A stretch of DNA of 64,000 bases from Bacillota bacterium. Its GTDB lineage: Bacteria; Bacillota; Limnochordia; DUMW01. The notes beneath the pieces were generated by a model. That model was given only the letters and a program-made list of their open reading frames with translations, did no database searches and was not told the DNA's origin. Shown piece by piece: positions 36,494 to 44,539 of this stretch. Position 1 is the first letter of the stretch. Every line of letters begins with the position of its first letter. The position numbers were made by a program, and so were the translations under genes. The stretch covers positions 39,364 through 103,363 of the forward strand of contig DUMW01000088.1 in NCBI GenBank assembly GCA_012839765.1, in the 5' to 3' direction.

Positions 36494-37087
36494 CTAACCG
36501 CGGGTTGATTTTGGGTTGCTGACCCTTGCGGACTCGAGGGCCGCAAGCCGGTCTACATAGCGGGACACGGTCTTGTATACCACGAAGGTTACCACCGAGT
36601 TGATACCCGCCTTCAGCAAGTTGAAGGGGATGATGGTGGGCACAAGCATGGACACCACCACTTCCCTGGGTTTCCCGAGAAAATGGACGGTGAAAATGAG
36701 GTTCAAGGGGATCATGACCAATGTCTTGGCCAAGGAACCTAGGATTAAAGCGATGAGGGCGCCTACCCGTGTGCGCTGGAACTGGTAGTACAACCCTGCC
36801 ACCACCGCGAAACTACCGGTGGCGATGATGTGCATCAAGATTCCGATCCAGTCACTACTGGCAGAGACCGTCAACCCTTGGATCACTGACACCACGATGG
36901 TGAGTAGTACACCACTAACCGGTCCGAAGAGGAAAGTGGCAATTAAGATGGGTACGTCCGCCATGTCGTATTCCAGGAACGGTGCCCAAGGAAAGAGGGG
37001 AAAACGCACTAAGTACATGAGGACGACGGAGATCGCGGCCAGCATGGCCAGGGTTGCCATTTGGTGGACTGACATGACTTTCTTCAC
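36494..37087 (-). CDS. ribU: ECF riboflavin transporter substrate-binding subunit RibU
   Basis: A 197-residue S component of an energy-coupling factor transporter with about six membrane helices (MATLAMLAAISVVLMYL, ADVPILIATFLFGPVSGVLLT). It binds riboflavin; the shared EcfA/T module is elsewhere. GTG 37087 follows GGAGGT by seven bases; the longer frame to 37195 runs through the riboswitch and its terminator and is excluded. The FMN riboswitch directly upstream fixes the substrate assignment. Confidence 0.94.
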   Translation of the reverse strand: MKKVMSVHQMATLAMLAAISVVLMYLVRFPLFPWAPFLEYDMADVPILIATFLFGPVSGVLLTIVVSVIQGLTVSASSDWIGILMHIIATGSFAVVAGLYYQFQRTRVGALIALILGSLAKTLVMIPLNLIFTVHFLGKPREVVVSMLVPTIIPFNLLKAGINSVVTFVVYKTVSRYVDRLAALESARVSNPKSTRG

Positions 37088-37129
37088 TGCACATACCTCC
37101 ATGCTCAAATAATTCTGATGCTGGAGGGC

Positions 37130-37157
37130 AAAAAAATTGCCCCTCTTCGGGGGGCAA
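37130..37157 (-). terminator. riboswitch expression-platform terminator
   Basis: On the reverse strand TTGCCCC, loop CCGAAGA and GGGGCAA are followed by seven T. It lies between the FMN aptamer and ribU, so FMN binding should end transcription here. Confidence 0.88.
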
Positions 37158-37179
37158 AAAGAAGCAGCGATATGTTGGA

Positions 37180-37308
37180 ATTCCGCTTCTTCCATCCGGA
37201 CTATACCGTCGGCACCGGGTTCTAACCGGTTCAGCTTACGCTCGCGGGCTCATCAGCTCTTTGGCTGCTTCACCGCCGGTGGGGACTTTCACCCCGCCCC
37301 GAAGCATC
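37180..37308 (-). promoter_or_regulatory. FMN riboswitch (RFN element)
   Basis: The reverse strand reads the conserved core of the FMN aptamer: GGGGTGAAAGTCCCCACCGG with GGCGGTGAAG after it, then GAGCCCGCGAGCG, then GTTAGAACCCGGTGCCGA, then ACGGTATAGTCCGGATGGAA. All conserved blocks are present in order. Confidence 0.96.
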
Positions 37309-37314
37309 AAGTAT

Positions 37315-37343
37315 ATTATATGGGGACTAGGGCGCGGGGTCAA
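37315..37343 (-). promoter_or_regulatory. promoter of the riboswitch-ribU transcript
   Basis: On the reverse strand TTGACC (37343-37338), a 17-base spacer and TATAAT (37320-37315), ending a few bases before the aptamer. Confidence 0.8.
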
Positions 37344-37600
37344 GGGTCTTATCCCGGTTCATAAGCAAATTGAACCCGGATCGCCCAGGGGGCGATTAGG
37401 AGTGCCTTTTGCCGGAAAAACGATGCCCGTGGATTCGTTTCAGAGAGATTGTGCAGTAAACCAGTTGATGTGTGAGAGCAACGGCGACCTCTTTGCGGCC
37501 AATAAGACTGCCCCGGGCAGACAGCTTTCTTCCCTGTACAAAGGGCGGTTTCAGACAAGCAAATTGTGAAGGAGGAATACCCTTGTTTCCCGCAGCATTG
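37344..37600. other. spacer between the cobyrinate synthase gene and the ribU promoter
   Basis: No supported gene. An isolated AAGGAGG with a TTG start on the forward strand (about 37568-37585) leads into a short frame antisense to the cobyrinate synthase homologue, and is judged chance or a remnant. Confidence 0.4.
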
Positions 37601-39010
37601 CTAATCATGGTAGGTTACAGGCTGTTGTCCTTTTCGGAAGGCCTGGGCAGCTTTCAGGAAACGGGTTGCAACACCGGCCGAGGAGTTGAAATAGACATAG
37701 GCTAAGCTTGCTACCACATTTCCCTGTTGATATCCCCCCACGTGTTCTTGTCCCTCACTGTCTTTGGCCCGGTAGAGTCCCGGCGTAAGATCCGAGTCTT
37801 CCACACGCATTTGGTGGAATTCCTGTCCGCGCATGATGGTTCCCGCCGGACCGAAGATAGAATTCTGTTGGGTGGTCAACTCCAGATAGCGGATTTGCAA
37901 ATAATCCGCATCCAGGACGAAATCCATTGGCAACACACCGCTCATTTGATAAGTGCTGCCCCTAAAGTCTCGTAAGGAACGTCCCAGGTAAAGCAAAGCA
38001 CTACACTCGGCATAGATCGGCATACCTTGTACCGCAGCCTGACGCAGTTGCGCCGCTAACTTCTTGTTTTCCGCTAGTTGGGAGGCGAAGGGCGGGAGAT
38101 AGCCGCCTCCCAGGTATACCGCGTGGGTATTCGGTGGTAAGGGATCGCCTGCAACTGGTGAAAACTCCACGATCTCAAACCCAACGGCCTGCAATGCCGC
38201 TAGATTCTCTGCGTAGTAGAAGCAGAAGGCGGCATCCTTTGTCACCGCCAGGCGGGTCCGTGGAACGTGAACTTGGGCAGGGGTAGGCTGGTAGGTCTGC
38301 TTGGTCCTTTGGCCTATGGAAGTTCCAAAGATTCTCTCCACATCCATCTGCTCAGCCACGGAACGAAGGTTCTCCTGTTCGATGCCTTCGCTATCGTGCG
38401 ACGGGGTAACTAAGCCCAGGGTGCCTTCGGCCACCCGCAGATGGGGATCGTCACAGATGACGGATAATACCCGGTTCCAGCGTTCGTTGCCAATGCCCTC
38501 CTTGATTAGGTTGGCGTGGACCAGGCTTCCTCGCCGGCCGCAGCGGTTGAGGATAAAGCCCGCAATTTGCACCTCGGGATCGAAGGAGTCCAACCCATCC
38601 ATGAGGGCACCGGCGGTACGGGTCATGCCATAGACATCGATGACCACAACGACGGGGACGTTGAGGATCCTGGCCAGATGGGCGGCACTACCCTCATCGG
38701 TCCCCTTGGCGCCGTCGAACAGGGCGCCCATACCCTCGATCACCGCCACGTCGGCGTCTGCAGTCCAGCGGGCAAAGACCTTCCGAATCTCAGCTTCTCC
38801 CATCATCCAAAGATCCAGGTTCACCGAGGGTCGGCCTACGATTGCGGTGTGATACATGGGATCGATGAAATCGGGGCCAATCTTAAAGGGCTGGACCACC
38901 AGTCCTCTTTCTTTCAGGGCAACAAGCAAAGCACGGGTAACGGTGGTCTTCCCCGCACCACTGTGGGTAGCGGAGATGATTACGGTGGGTGTCTGATTTT
39001 GCTCTTGCAT
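37601..39010 (-). CDS. cbiA: cobyrinate a,c-diamide synthase homologue (CbiA/CobB) with altered glutaminase site
   Basis: 469 residues. The N-terminal synthetase domain has ATHSGAGKTTVTRALL, PFKIGPDFIDPMYH, VIEGMGALFDG and FILNRCG; the C-terminal glutaminase domain has YLGGGYLPPFASQL and the nucleophile Cys in YAECSALLYLG. The family amidates the a and c side chains of cobyrinic acid. The conserved HxHF near the end is YVYF here, so ammonia transfer from glutamine may be impaired. ATG 39010 is chosen; ATG 39019 and TTG 39025 are possible. No other cobalamin gene is in the window. It has a consensus promoter and a structured leader. Confidence 0.85.
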   Translation of the reverse strand: MQEQNQTPTVIISATHSGAGKTTVTRALLVALKERGLVVQPFKIGPDFIDPMYHTAIVGRPSVNLDLWMMGEAEIRKVFARWTADADVAVIEGMGALFDGAKGTDEGSAAHLARILNVPVVVVIDVYGMTRTAGALMDGLDSFDPEVQIAGFILNRCGRRGSLVHANLIKEGIGNERWNRVLSVICDDPHLRVAEGTLGLVTPSHDSEGIEQENLRSVAEQMDVERIFGTSIGQRTKQTYQPTPAQVHVPRTRLAVTKDAAFCFYYAENLAALQAVGFEIVEFSPVAGDPLPPNTHAVYLGGGYLPPFASQLAENKKLAAQLRQAAVQGMPIYAECSALLYLGRSLRDFRGSTYQMSGVLPMDFVLDADYLQIRYLELTTQQNSIFGPAGTIMRGQEFHQMRVEDSDLTPGLYRAKDSEGQEHVGGYQQGNVVASLAYVYFNSSAGVATRFLKAAQAFRKGQQPVTYHD

Positions 39011-39132
39011 GTTCTTCATCCCCAACAGCTTATTGGTTGCCCGCCGGGATACCGGGCCATGGAAACCCAGTTCTTGTTTTGCGGGCGGGATACACCGTCT
39101 ATGTTTTGATATACCCGGCAGGCTTGATACTC
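39011..39132 (-). promoter_or_regulatory. structured 5' leader of the cobyrinate synthase gene
   Basis: About 120 nt between the promoter and the start. On the reverse strand it contains the inverted repeat TACCCGG...CCGGGTA near its 5' end and GCCCGC...GCGGGC near its 3' end, with two similar GTATCCCG segments. It does not match the cobalamin riboswitch core. It may be an unrecognised regulatory RNA or operator cluster. Confidence 0.4.
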
Positions 39133-39139
39133 CGGGTAC

Positions 39140-39168
39140 ATTGTAGAGTCCGCAAAGCGGTGTGTCAA
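39140..39168 (-). promoter_or_regulatory. consensus sigma-A promoter of the cobyrinate synthase gene
   Basis: On the reverse strand TTGACA (39168-39163), a 17-base spacer and TACAAT (39145-39140). Confidence 0.82.
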
Positions 39169-39259
39169 CCTGACAAGGCTCTATGGTGAAGGAGTGGCTT
39201 CTTTTTCACCGAACTGTAGAAGCAGAAATATAAGCTATGGCAGGGAAGGAGAAGTACAT

Positions 39260-40327
39260 ATGGTTTTGGAAGAGCTACAGGCGCGCCAGCTGCCTCCGGT
39301 GCTTTTGCCTGGGACTACGGCGGAGAATTGGTCTGCACGGCGTGAGGAGCTGGTGAACCTATTTAGGGAACATGTCTACGGGTTTGCGCCACCACCTCCC
39401 CAAAGGGTGCAGGGTGTGGTTGTCCAGGTTGAAAGGAGAGCTTGGGCGGGAAAGGCAGAGCACAGGGAGATCTCCTTGCAGTTTGAAACCCCCAAGGGAC
39501 TCTTTTCCTTCCCGGTGCATCTGGTTTTGCCCTATTCCGCTGAAAGACTGCCCCTGGGAGTGTACATTGCCTTCGAGAGGTATCCCTGCGGCAAGTATGG
39601 TCCTATTGAGGAGATCGTGGATAGTGGTTATGCTATTGCCACTTTCTGTTACCAGGATGTGAGCAGAGACTGTGAGGATAACTTCACTTCAGGACTGGCG
39701 GCCATGTATCCTCGCAGTGATGTGCCCAATGAATGGGGGAAGATCTCCCTGTGGGCCTGGGCCGCCAGCCGAGTGCTGGATTATGCCCTAACCCTGGAGG
39801 AGGTGGATCCCTATCGGGTCTTCAGCGTGGGCCATTCCCGCTTGGGGAAGACTTCCCTGTGGGCGGCGGCTCAGGATGAGCGTTTTCGTGCCGCAGTGGT
39901 GAACAACTCCGGCTGTAGTGGTGCGGCGATTACCCGGGGGAAGGTGGGTGAAAGGATCGCGGATATCGTTCGGGCTTTCCCCTATTGGTTCTGTCGGAAC
40001 TATCATCAATACCGAGGGCGGGAAGAGGAATTGCCGGTGGATCAGCATCAGCTGGTGGCTGCTGTGGCTCCCCGACTTGTGTATATCTCCAGCGCCGAGG
40101 AGGATACCTGGGCGGATCCTAGAAGCGAATTTCTTGCTGCGGTGGCAGCCAGTGACGCTTACGAGCTTTTGGGTTTGCAAGGGCTTGTGTATCCAAACCG
40201 GTTCCCTGAGCCGGGGGATTTCTTCCACGAAGGCAGGATCGGGTATCATCTGCGATCGGGGACCCATTTTCTCAGTCGTGAGGACTGGCAGCAGTTTTTC
40301 AAATATCTGGACCGACATCTGGTCTGA
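39260..40327 (+). CDS. CE15-type glucuronoyl esterase-like alpha/beta hydrolase
   Basis: 355 residues resembling bacterial 4-O-methyl-glucuronoyl methylesterases (CE15), which cut ester links between glucuronoxylan and lignin. The nucleophile Ser is in GHSRLGKTSLW, followed by RAAVVNNSGCSGAAITRG, FPYWFC, LPVDQHQLVAAVAPRLVY, WADPRSEFLAA and the catalytic His in RSGTHFLSREDW. There is no signal peptide at the chosen start, so it may act inside the cell on imported fragments. ATG 39260 follows AAGGAG by seven bases; the frame is open to 39194. Its promoter is not clear. Confidence 0.88.
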   Translation: MVLEELQARQLPPVLLPGTTAENWSARREELVNLFREHVYGFAPPPPQRVQGVVVQVERRAWAGKAEHREISLQFETPKGLFSFPVHLVLPYSAERLPLGVYIAFERYPCGKYGPIEEIVDSGYAIATFCYQDVSRDCEDNFTSGLAAMYPRSDVPNEWGKISLWAWAASRVLDYALTLEEVDPYRVFSVGHSRLGKTSLWAAAQDERFRAAVVNNSGCSGAAITRGKVGERIADIVRAFPYWFCRNYHQYRGREEELPVDQHQLVAAVAPRLVYISSAEEDTWADPRSEFLAAVAASDAYELLGLQGLVYPNRFPEPGDFFHEGRIGYHLRSGTHFLSREDWQQFFKYLDRHLV

Positions 40328-40545
40328 CAGACAAAGATCTTTGGCTCTGCGCGGAGGCGGCGCGCAAGAGTGCCTCCCAAGTGAAGGTCTTGCCTTGTAT
40401 GGATTACATGCCCCAAACAGGGGAGGATTTTCTCCGCAGTCTGTGGGCCGATGAGGCTTTGCGTAATCACCTCAATCTTTTGAGGGTTGGTGATCGTCTG
40501 GTTATCATGGCCTGTGGAACCCATCGTATGGCTCAGAACCCTTAA

Positions 40546-40887
40546 TTTGGAATTGACACCGTCCATGACCCTTACCCTTTCCAGAAGCAACGAGGCCCGA
40601 CAGGATGTCACCCTGTTCGTAGCAAACAGTTGTCGGTTGGACAGTGGTTCCATATAGTGGCCACCTTTGATGGGCGGAGCATGGCGCTGTACGTGAACGG
40701 CGAACTGGATGGACAACCGGTGCAGGTTTCGGATCTGCAGACCGATGAGCATACCACAATAGGTTTCTCCAAACAGAAGGGTCAGTATTCTAACGGTGAT
40801 ATGGGTCGAATCCGGGTGCTGCAACGGGCCATGGCGGCTTCTGAGGTGCAGGTGGAGTACCAGTTGTTCCGCGCGACCTTTCCCTGA
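40546..40887 (+). pseudogene. LamG-domain protein remnant
   Basis: The C-terminal part of a LamG/concanavalin-A-like domain: QLSVGQWFHIVATFDGRSMA, LYVNGELDG, HTTIGF, GDMGRIRVLQRAMAASEV. The N-terminal half is missing in this frame (TAA at 40543-40545); the neighbouring frame reads DVTLFVANS up to the same point, which suggests a frameshift near 40625. It follows the CE15 gene and was probably a sugar-binding protein of the same locus. The 40328-40545 stretch before it holds no other supportable gene. Confidence 0.65.
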
Positions 40888-40985
40888 AGGGATTTTAATG
40901 GAGGCAGTCTTTTCCTTGCCCGAAGATGGGCCTTTCGGCTTGTGGAAGAGCTGGGAGTGCTGCCTCCTTTCCTAGACCTTAGCGG

Positions 40986-42764
40986 TTATTGTCCGTCGCC
41001 TATGGGCAGTCGAATCACAAAGGTGGCCCCCTGGAGGGGCTTGTTGTATGCCCAGATCATACCTCCGTGCAGTTCCACGAATTTCTTGGCGATGGTTAGA
41101 CCCAACCCTGGGCTTGTGGAGCTGCGGGAACGATCCAGGGTTCCCTTGTGGAAGGGCTGGAAGATCCGTTGTTCGTCACCGGGGGGGATTCCCGGTCCCT
41201 CATCGGATACCGCAAGTTCCAAGTAAGGTCCTTCCCTCTTCCAGTCCACTACCACCGTGCCGCCGGGAGGTGAGTGGAGGATCGCGTTTTCCAAGAGATT
41301 GTACAATACCCTGCCGATCTTTTCTGGATCGAGGAAGAGCCTTGGCAGCTGCTCCATATCCTCCACGCTGATCGATACATCCCTTTCCTTCAACATTGGC
41401 TCCAATAGCACCGTATTCTGATCGACCAATTCCCCCAGGGAAACCTGGACCCGGTTCAACTGTGTACTTTCCATATCCAGCCGGGCTACCTCTAAAAGGG
41501 TGGAGGTCAGGGCGATTAGATGCAGGACTTGGGAGTACATCGCATCTATGTGTTTCGCCAGTTCCTCCGGGTCAGTAATCAGCTGATCCTTGATGGCTTG
41601 CAGCAGGCCTCGCAAAACCGTCAGAGGGGTGCGCAGATCGTGGGAGATACTGGCGAAGAACTCCCTTTGGCTTGCTTCAAAGCGATGTTGCTGGCTGATA
41701 TCCGACAACAACACCACCGCGCCCTTGGCTACTTTATCCGGAGCCTGCAGGGGGGAGGCCGTGATCTGGAAAGTGCGGTTGTTCTGCAACTGTAACCTTT
41801 GCCGTTGGATGGTTCCCTTTTCAATGGTGGCCTCGATGATGGAGATGACCTCCTTGTCCCGGAGGGTCAAGAACAGCTCCGTGCTTCGACAGCGGTCAAG
41901 GGTTTGGGTGTGGTCCCACGGTAGACCCAGGGCGCTGGCGGCCTCGTGATTGTACAGGGCCTCTTCTTGCTGCAGATCAATGCTCAGCACCCCTTCGGAC
42001 ATGTGCGCAATGATTGATTCCGTTCGTTGCTTTTCTTCGGAGAGGCTGGAGAATAGCCGAGCCAGCTCCCGGGACATGTTATTCACACCCTGGGCCAACA
42101 GGCCTATTTCCCCCCTGTCCGGACAACTGATTTGGGCGCCCAGCTGACCTCGACCAATGGCCTGGACGGTGTTGCTGATGGCCACCAAGGGCTTAGTCAG
42201 CCGGCGGGACATGAACCAGGCCACCACCAGGACAATACACAAGACCGGGGGCAAGGCCAGTAAAGCCAGTTTGCGCACCGTTTGTTTTACCAGGGCGTCA
42301 ATCTCTTGCATCGGTGTGAACAACAGCACATGGGATGCGGTCCCCCAGGGCAGTTCAATAGGTCCAGTGGGCTGTGCTACCACCATCATCGGAGAACGAA
42401 AGCCTTCGCCGAATTGACGCTGGACCTGGGTGGTGTTTTGGATGAGCCGCCGCCGACTTGTCTCCGACAGGGACTGATTGATCCTCTGTACTACCGAGGC
42501 GGTGAGCACCTTTCCCTGGGAGTTCACTACCCAGATCTCCGCACCGGAAACACCGTGGAGACTACGTAGCAATGCGGTACTGGCCCCTGCTCCTTCGGTG
42601 GCGAGGACCTCAGCGATCCGAGAACCCATATTGGCCAGCTGTTCCTGACGTTTCTGCAGGAAAATCTGGGCGAAGAACGTGGGGAACAGGGCCAGGATCA
42701 ACAAAAGGGTGACGAGAACCACCACCAGATGGCTAACAAAGGTCTTACCAAAAATGGAATTCAT
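40986..42764 (-). CDS. sensor histidine kinase, PhoR/WalK-like architecture
   Basis: 592 residues: transmembrane helix at about 10-32, extracellular sensor domain to about 185, second helix (LALLALPPVLCIVLVVAWF), HAMP, PAS-like domain (HMSEGVLSIDLQQEEALYNH), HisKA with the phospho-acceptor His in SISHDLRTPLTVLRG, and an ATPase domain with LYNLLENAILHS, DEGPGIPPGD and SPGLGLTIAKKFVELHGG. It overlaps the response regulator by four bases (ATGA). The signal is unknown; the architecture and the PhoP-like boxes nearby suggest a PhoR-like or envelope-stress role. Confidence 0.92.
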   Translation of the reverse strand: MNSIFGKTFVSHLVVVLVTLLLILALFPTFFAQIFLQKRQEQLANMGSRIAEVLATEGAGASTALLRSLHGVSGAEIWVVNSQGKVLTASVVQRINQSLSETSRRRLIQNTTQVQRQFGEGFRSPMMVVAQPTGPIELPWGTASHVLLFTPMQEIDALVKQTVRKLALLALPPVLCIVLVVAWFMSRRLTKPLVAISNTVQAIGRGQLGAQISCPDRGEIGLLAQGVNNMSRELARLFSSLSEEKQRTESIIAHMSEGVLSIDLQQEEALYNHEAASALGLPWDHTQTLDRCRSTELFLTLRDKEVISIIEATIEKGTIQRQRLQLQNNRTFQITASPLQAPDKVAKGAVVLLSDISQQHRFEASQREFFASISHDLRTPLTVLRGLLQAIKDQLITDPEELAKHIDAMYSQVLHLIALTSTLLEVARLDMESTQLNRVQVSLGELVDQNTVLLEPMLKERDVSISVEDMEQLPRLFLDPEKIGRVLYNLLENAILHSPPGGTVVVDWKREGPYLELAVSDEGPGIPPGDEQRIFQPFHKGTLDRSRSSTSPGLGLTIAKKFVELHGGMIWAYNKPLQGATFVIRLPIGDGQ

Positions 42765-43444
42765 TGCTCCACCTCGAATCTATAGCCAATTCCCCGGACG
42801 GTCTTGATGTAGTCGCAACCCGGCAAGGCTTCCTGGAGTTTGTCCCGGATGGACTTGATGTGTACATCCACTCTTCTGAGCCCCTCGTCGGGGTCCTCAA
42901 AGGGCCAAAGCCGCTGGAAAATCTGCCGTCGGCTAATGACCTGGTTCCGGTTCATGGCCAGGTACCAGAGTAGTTCGAATTCCTTGGGCGTCATGGGGAT
43001 TACCCCGCGCTCGGTACTCACCTTACGTTGGGTGTAGTTTAGGGTCAAACCCGGCAATCGAATGACTTCCTCCGGCGGGGACTTCGGAGTCGCTCGCCGC
43101 AGTACCGATTGCACCCGGGCTACCACTTCCTGGGGGTTAAAGGGCTTGATGATATAATCGTCGGCACCCATGGCCAGTCCCTTGATGCGGTCCTCATAGG
43201 CGGTCTTGGCGGTAAGCATGATCACCGGTAGGTCCGACTTGTTCCGAATTCTCCTACAGATCTCCTCGCCGGGTATACCGGGGAGCATGAGGTCAAGAAG
43301 AACGAGATCCCACGGCTCTTCCAGCATCTTTAAAGCCGAAGGTCCATCGCCCACACAATGTACCTCAAAGCCCGCACGGGTCAAGTATAGACGGATCACT
43401 TCACATACGGCCCAGTTGTCTTCCACAACCAGGATGCGACGCAT
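42761..43444 (-). CDS. OmpR/PhoB-family response regulator
   Basis: 227 residues. The receiver domain has the acidic pair in VVEDN, the phospho-acceptor Asp in DLVLLDLMLPG, MLTAKT and the conserved Lys in IIKPF. A winged helix-turn-helix follows (MTPKEFELLWYLAMN, VDVHIKSIRDKL, KTVRGIGYRF). ATG 43444 follows GGGAGGAG; the frame open to 43627 is excluded by this site and by the divergent promoter. It is the partner of the histidine kinase encoded downstream. Confidence 0.95.
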   Translation of the reverse strand: MRRILVVEDNWAVCEVIRLYLTRAGFEVHCVGDGPSALKMLEEPWDLVLLDLMLPGIPGEEICRRIRNKSDLPVIMLTAKTAYEDRIKGLAMGADDYIIKPFNPQEVVARVQSVLRRATPKSPPEEVIRLPGLTLNYTQRKVSTERGVIPMTPKEFELLWYLAMNRNQVISRRQIFQRLWPFEDPDEGLRRVDVHIKSIRDKLQEALPGCDYIKTVRGIGYRFEVEQ

Positions 43445-43524
43445 CGACGCTCCTCCCATGTGTTTTTTTTGAATCAATTCTTCTTGATTTGGGGGGCTTC
43501 CTCCTTTACCGGTTGAAATGTACA

Positions 43525-43559
43525 TTCTTAACAGTTTCTTAAAATACCCTTGGTAAGAT
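43525..43559 (+). promoter_or_regulatory. PhoP-type direct repeats and promoter of the secreted protein gene
   Basis: TTCTTAA occurs at 43525-43531 and 43536-43542, an exact 11-base period; in the PhoP reading the half-sites are TTAACA (43528-43533) and TTAAAA (43539-43544). A -10 element TAAGAT (43554-43559) follows, with no good -35, as expected for a promoter activated by an OmpR-family regulator. Confidence 0.55.
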
Positions 43560-43592
43560 TCTAGTTGAAAACCATCAGGGAGGAGGATGTCT

Positions 43593-44309
43593 GTGAGGAA
43601 GTTGGCCTTAATACTTACTGTGATCATGCTTGTTGGGGGAGTGGTAAGTGCTTCTGCGAATGAGGTTCAGCGTCTGCAACTGGAAAACCGGATACTCTTT
43701 GCTCTGAACAATCTGGCAGAGACACCGGAAGAATTGCAGGAACTGTTGGATCTGTTGGAAGAGGTACAAACCGCCCGGGAAAGCTCCCAGGAGCAACTTG
43801 CCGAGTTACTGCGGGAACAGCAGGAACTGCTAAGACGTGGAGAAGTGGAGGCTGCCCGGGAGTTGACGGAGAGAATCCAGGAGGTCCAAAGGGAGAGTGT
43901 GGAGGCTTGGCACCGGCTGACCGAAAAGCTCAAGGAGCAGGTGACCAAGAAGCATCCCGCAGTAAGCAAGACTCCGGAATTCAAAGATTCCCGACTGTTG
44001 CCCCAACGCGTCTGGTCTATGACTCCAGTCTTGCCCCGGGTGCAGCCTCGGGTCCAGTCTCGGGTCCAGCCTGATGTGGTCCCCAGGGCACCGGTGGTGC
44101 GGCAACGGTCGTTAGACACTGACTGGCAATGGTTTGAAGGCTTTAAGGATAGTCCGACGCTGCAGCGGCTTTGGCCCAATTGGGGCTGGGATCAGCCAAC
44201 TATCCTGCGGCGTTCGCCGGATCATCCCTCGGTGCTGGGGCCGCGGACTGGTGGGGGCAGGGGCATCCTAAGGTTTCCCACCTTCGGGAGTTTTCGGGCT
44301 ATCCGGTGA
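43593..44309 (+). CDS. secreted coiled-coil protein, likely two-component target
   Basis: About 238 residues of unknown function. An N-terminal signal peptide (RKLALILTVIMLVGGVVSAS) has a probable cleavage after ASA. Residues about 25-125 form a charged, Leu-rich coiled coil (LEEVQTARESSQEQLAELL). The C-terminal half is rich in Pro, Arg and Trp with an RVQP/RVQS repeat. ATG 43587 touches the GGGAGGAGG site directly, so GTG 43593 is the better start. It is divergent from the response regulator and preceded by PhoP-like repeats. Confidence 0.75.
   Translation: MRKLALILTVIMLVGGVVSASANEVQRLQLENRILFALNNLAETPEELQELLDLLEEVQTARESSQEQLAELLREQQELLRRGEVEAARELTERIQEVQRESVEAWHRLTEKLKEQVTKKHPAVSKTPEFKDSRLLPQRVWSMTPVLPRVQPRVQSRVQPDVVPRAPVVRQRSLDTDWQWFEGFKDSPTLQRLWPNWGWDQPTILRRSPDHPSVLGPRTGGGRGILRFPTFGSFRAIR
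44037..44072 (+). repeat. three tandem 12-bp units inside the secreted protein gene
   Basis: CGGGTGCAGCCT, CGGGTCCAGTCT and CGGGTCCAGCCT in a row, encoding RVQP-RVQS-RVQP. It is probably a slippage-prone coding repeat. Confidence 0.85.
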
Positions 44310-44345
44310 TCGGTAACCAAATCCAACGGGTATTGTAAATGCTTC

Positions 44346-44384
44346 GGTCAGTGGGAAGTTTTCTCCCACTGACCTATTTTTTTA
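44346..44384 (+). terminator. terminator after the secreted protein gene
   Basis: GGTCAGTGGGA (44346-44356), loop AGTTTTC and TCCCACTGACC (44364-44374), then TATTTTTTTA. Confidence 0.93.
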
Positions 44385-44457
44385 CTGCCCTTTTTGTTGC
44401 TAGTCTGCAGCCCCGTACACTCTCGGTCTTGGTCCCCTTTTTGGTTTTCCCCGGTCC

Positions 44458-44485
44458 TTGTACTGTCTTTCCCTTGGGCTATAAT
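44458..44485 (+). promoter_or_regulatory. promoter of the truncated UroD-like gene
   Basis: TTGTAC (44458-44463), a 16-base spacer and TATAAT (44480-44485), 55 bp upstream of ATG 44540. Confidence 0.7.
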
Positions 44486-44539
44486 GGAAGCAGGGTCCTC
44501 GCCAGGGTTAGACAGAAAAACCGGAAGGGGAGTAAGTCT

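Noticed and set aside
37088..37195. N-terminal extension of ribU
   Set aside because: It would be encoded by the riboswitch expression platform and part of the aptamer.
37472..37705. Forward frame with AAGGAGG and TTG near 37568-37585
   Set aside because: It mostly runs antisense to the end of the cobyrinate synthase homologue and its translation resembles no protein; the Shine-Dalgarno match is probably chance.
39011..39132. Cobalamin riboswitch upstream of the cobyrinate synthase homologue
   Set aside because: The conserved core and B12-box sequences were not found on the correct strand, so only an unassigned structured leader is reported.
40246..40824. 192-codon reverse open frame opposite the LamG remnant
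   Set aside because: It crosses from the CE15 gene into the remnant and has no recognisable sequence.
44037..44072. Short tandem repeat as a possible CRISPR or regulatory array
   Set aside because: The units are contiguous 12-mers in frame within a coding region, with no spacers.
44339..44539. N-terminal extension of the truncated UroD-like gene
   Set aside because: The extended frame begins in the terminator of the previous gene and upstream of the promoter at 44458-44485.
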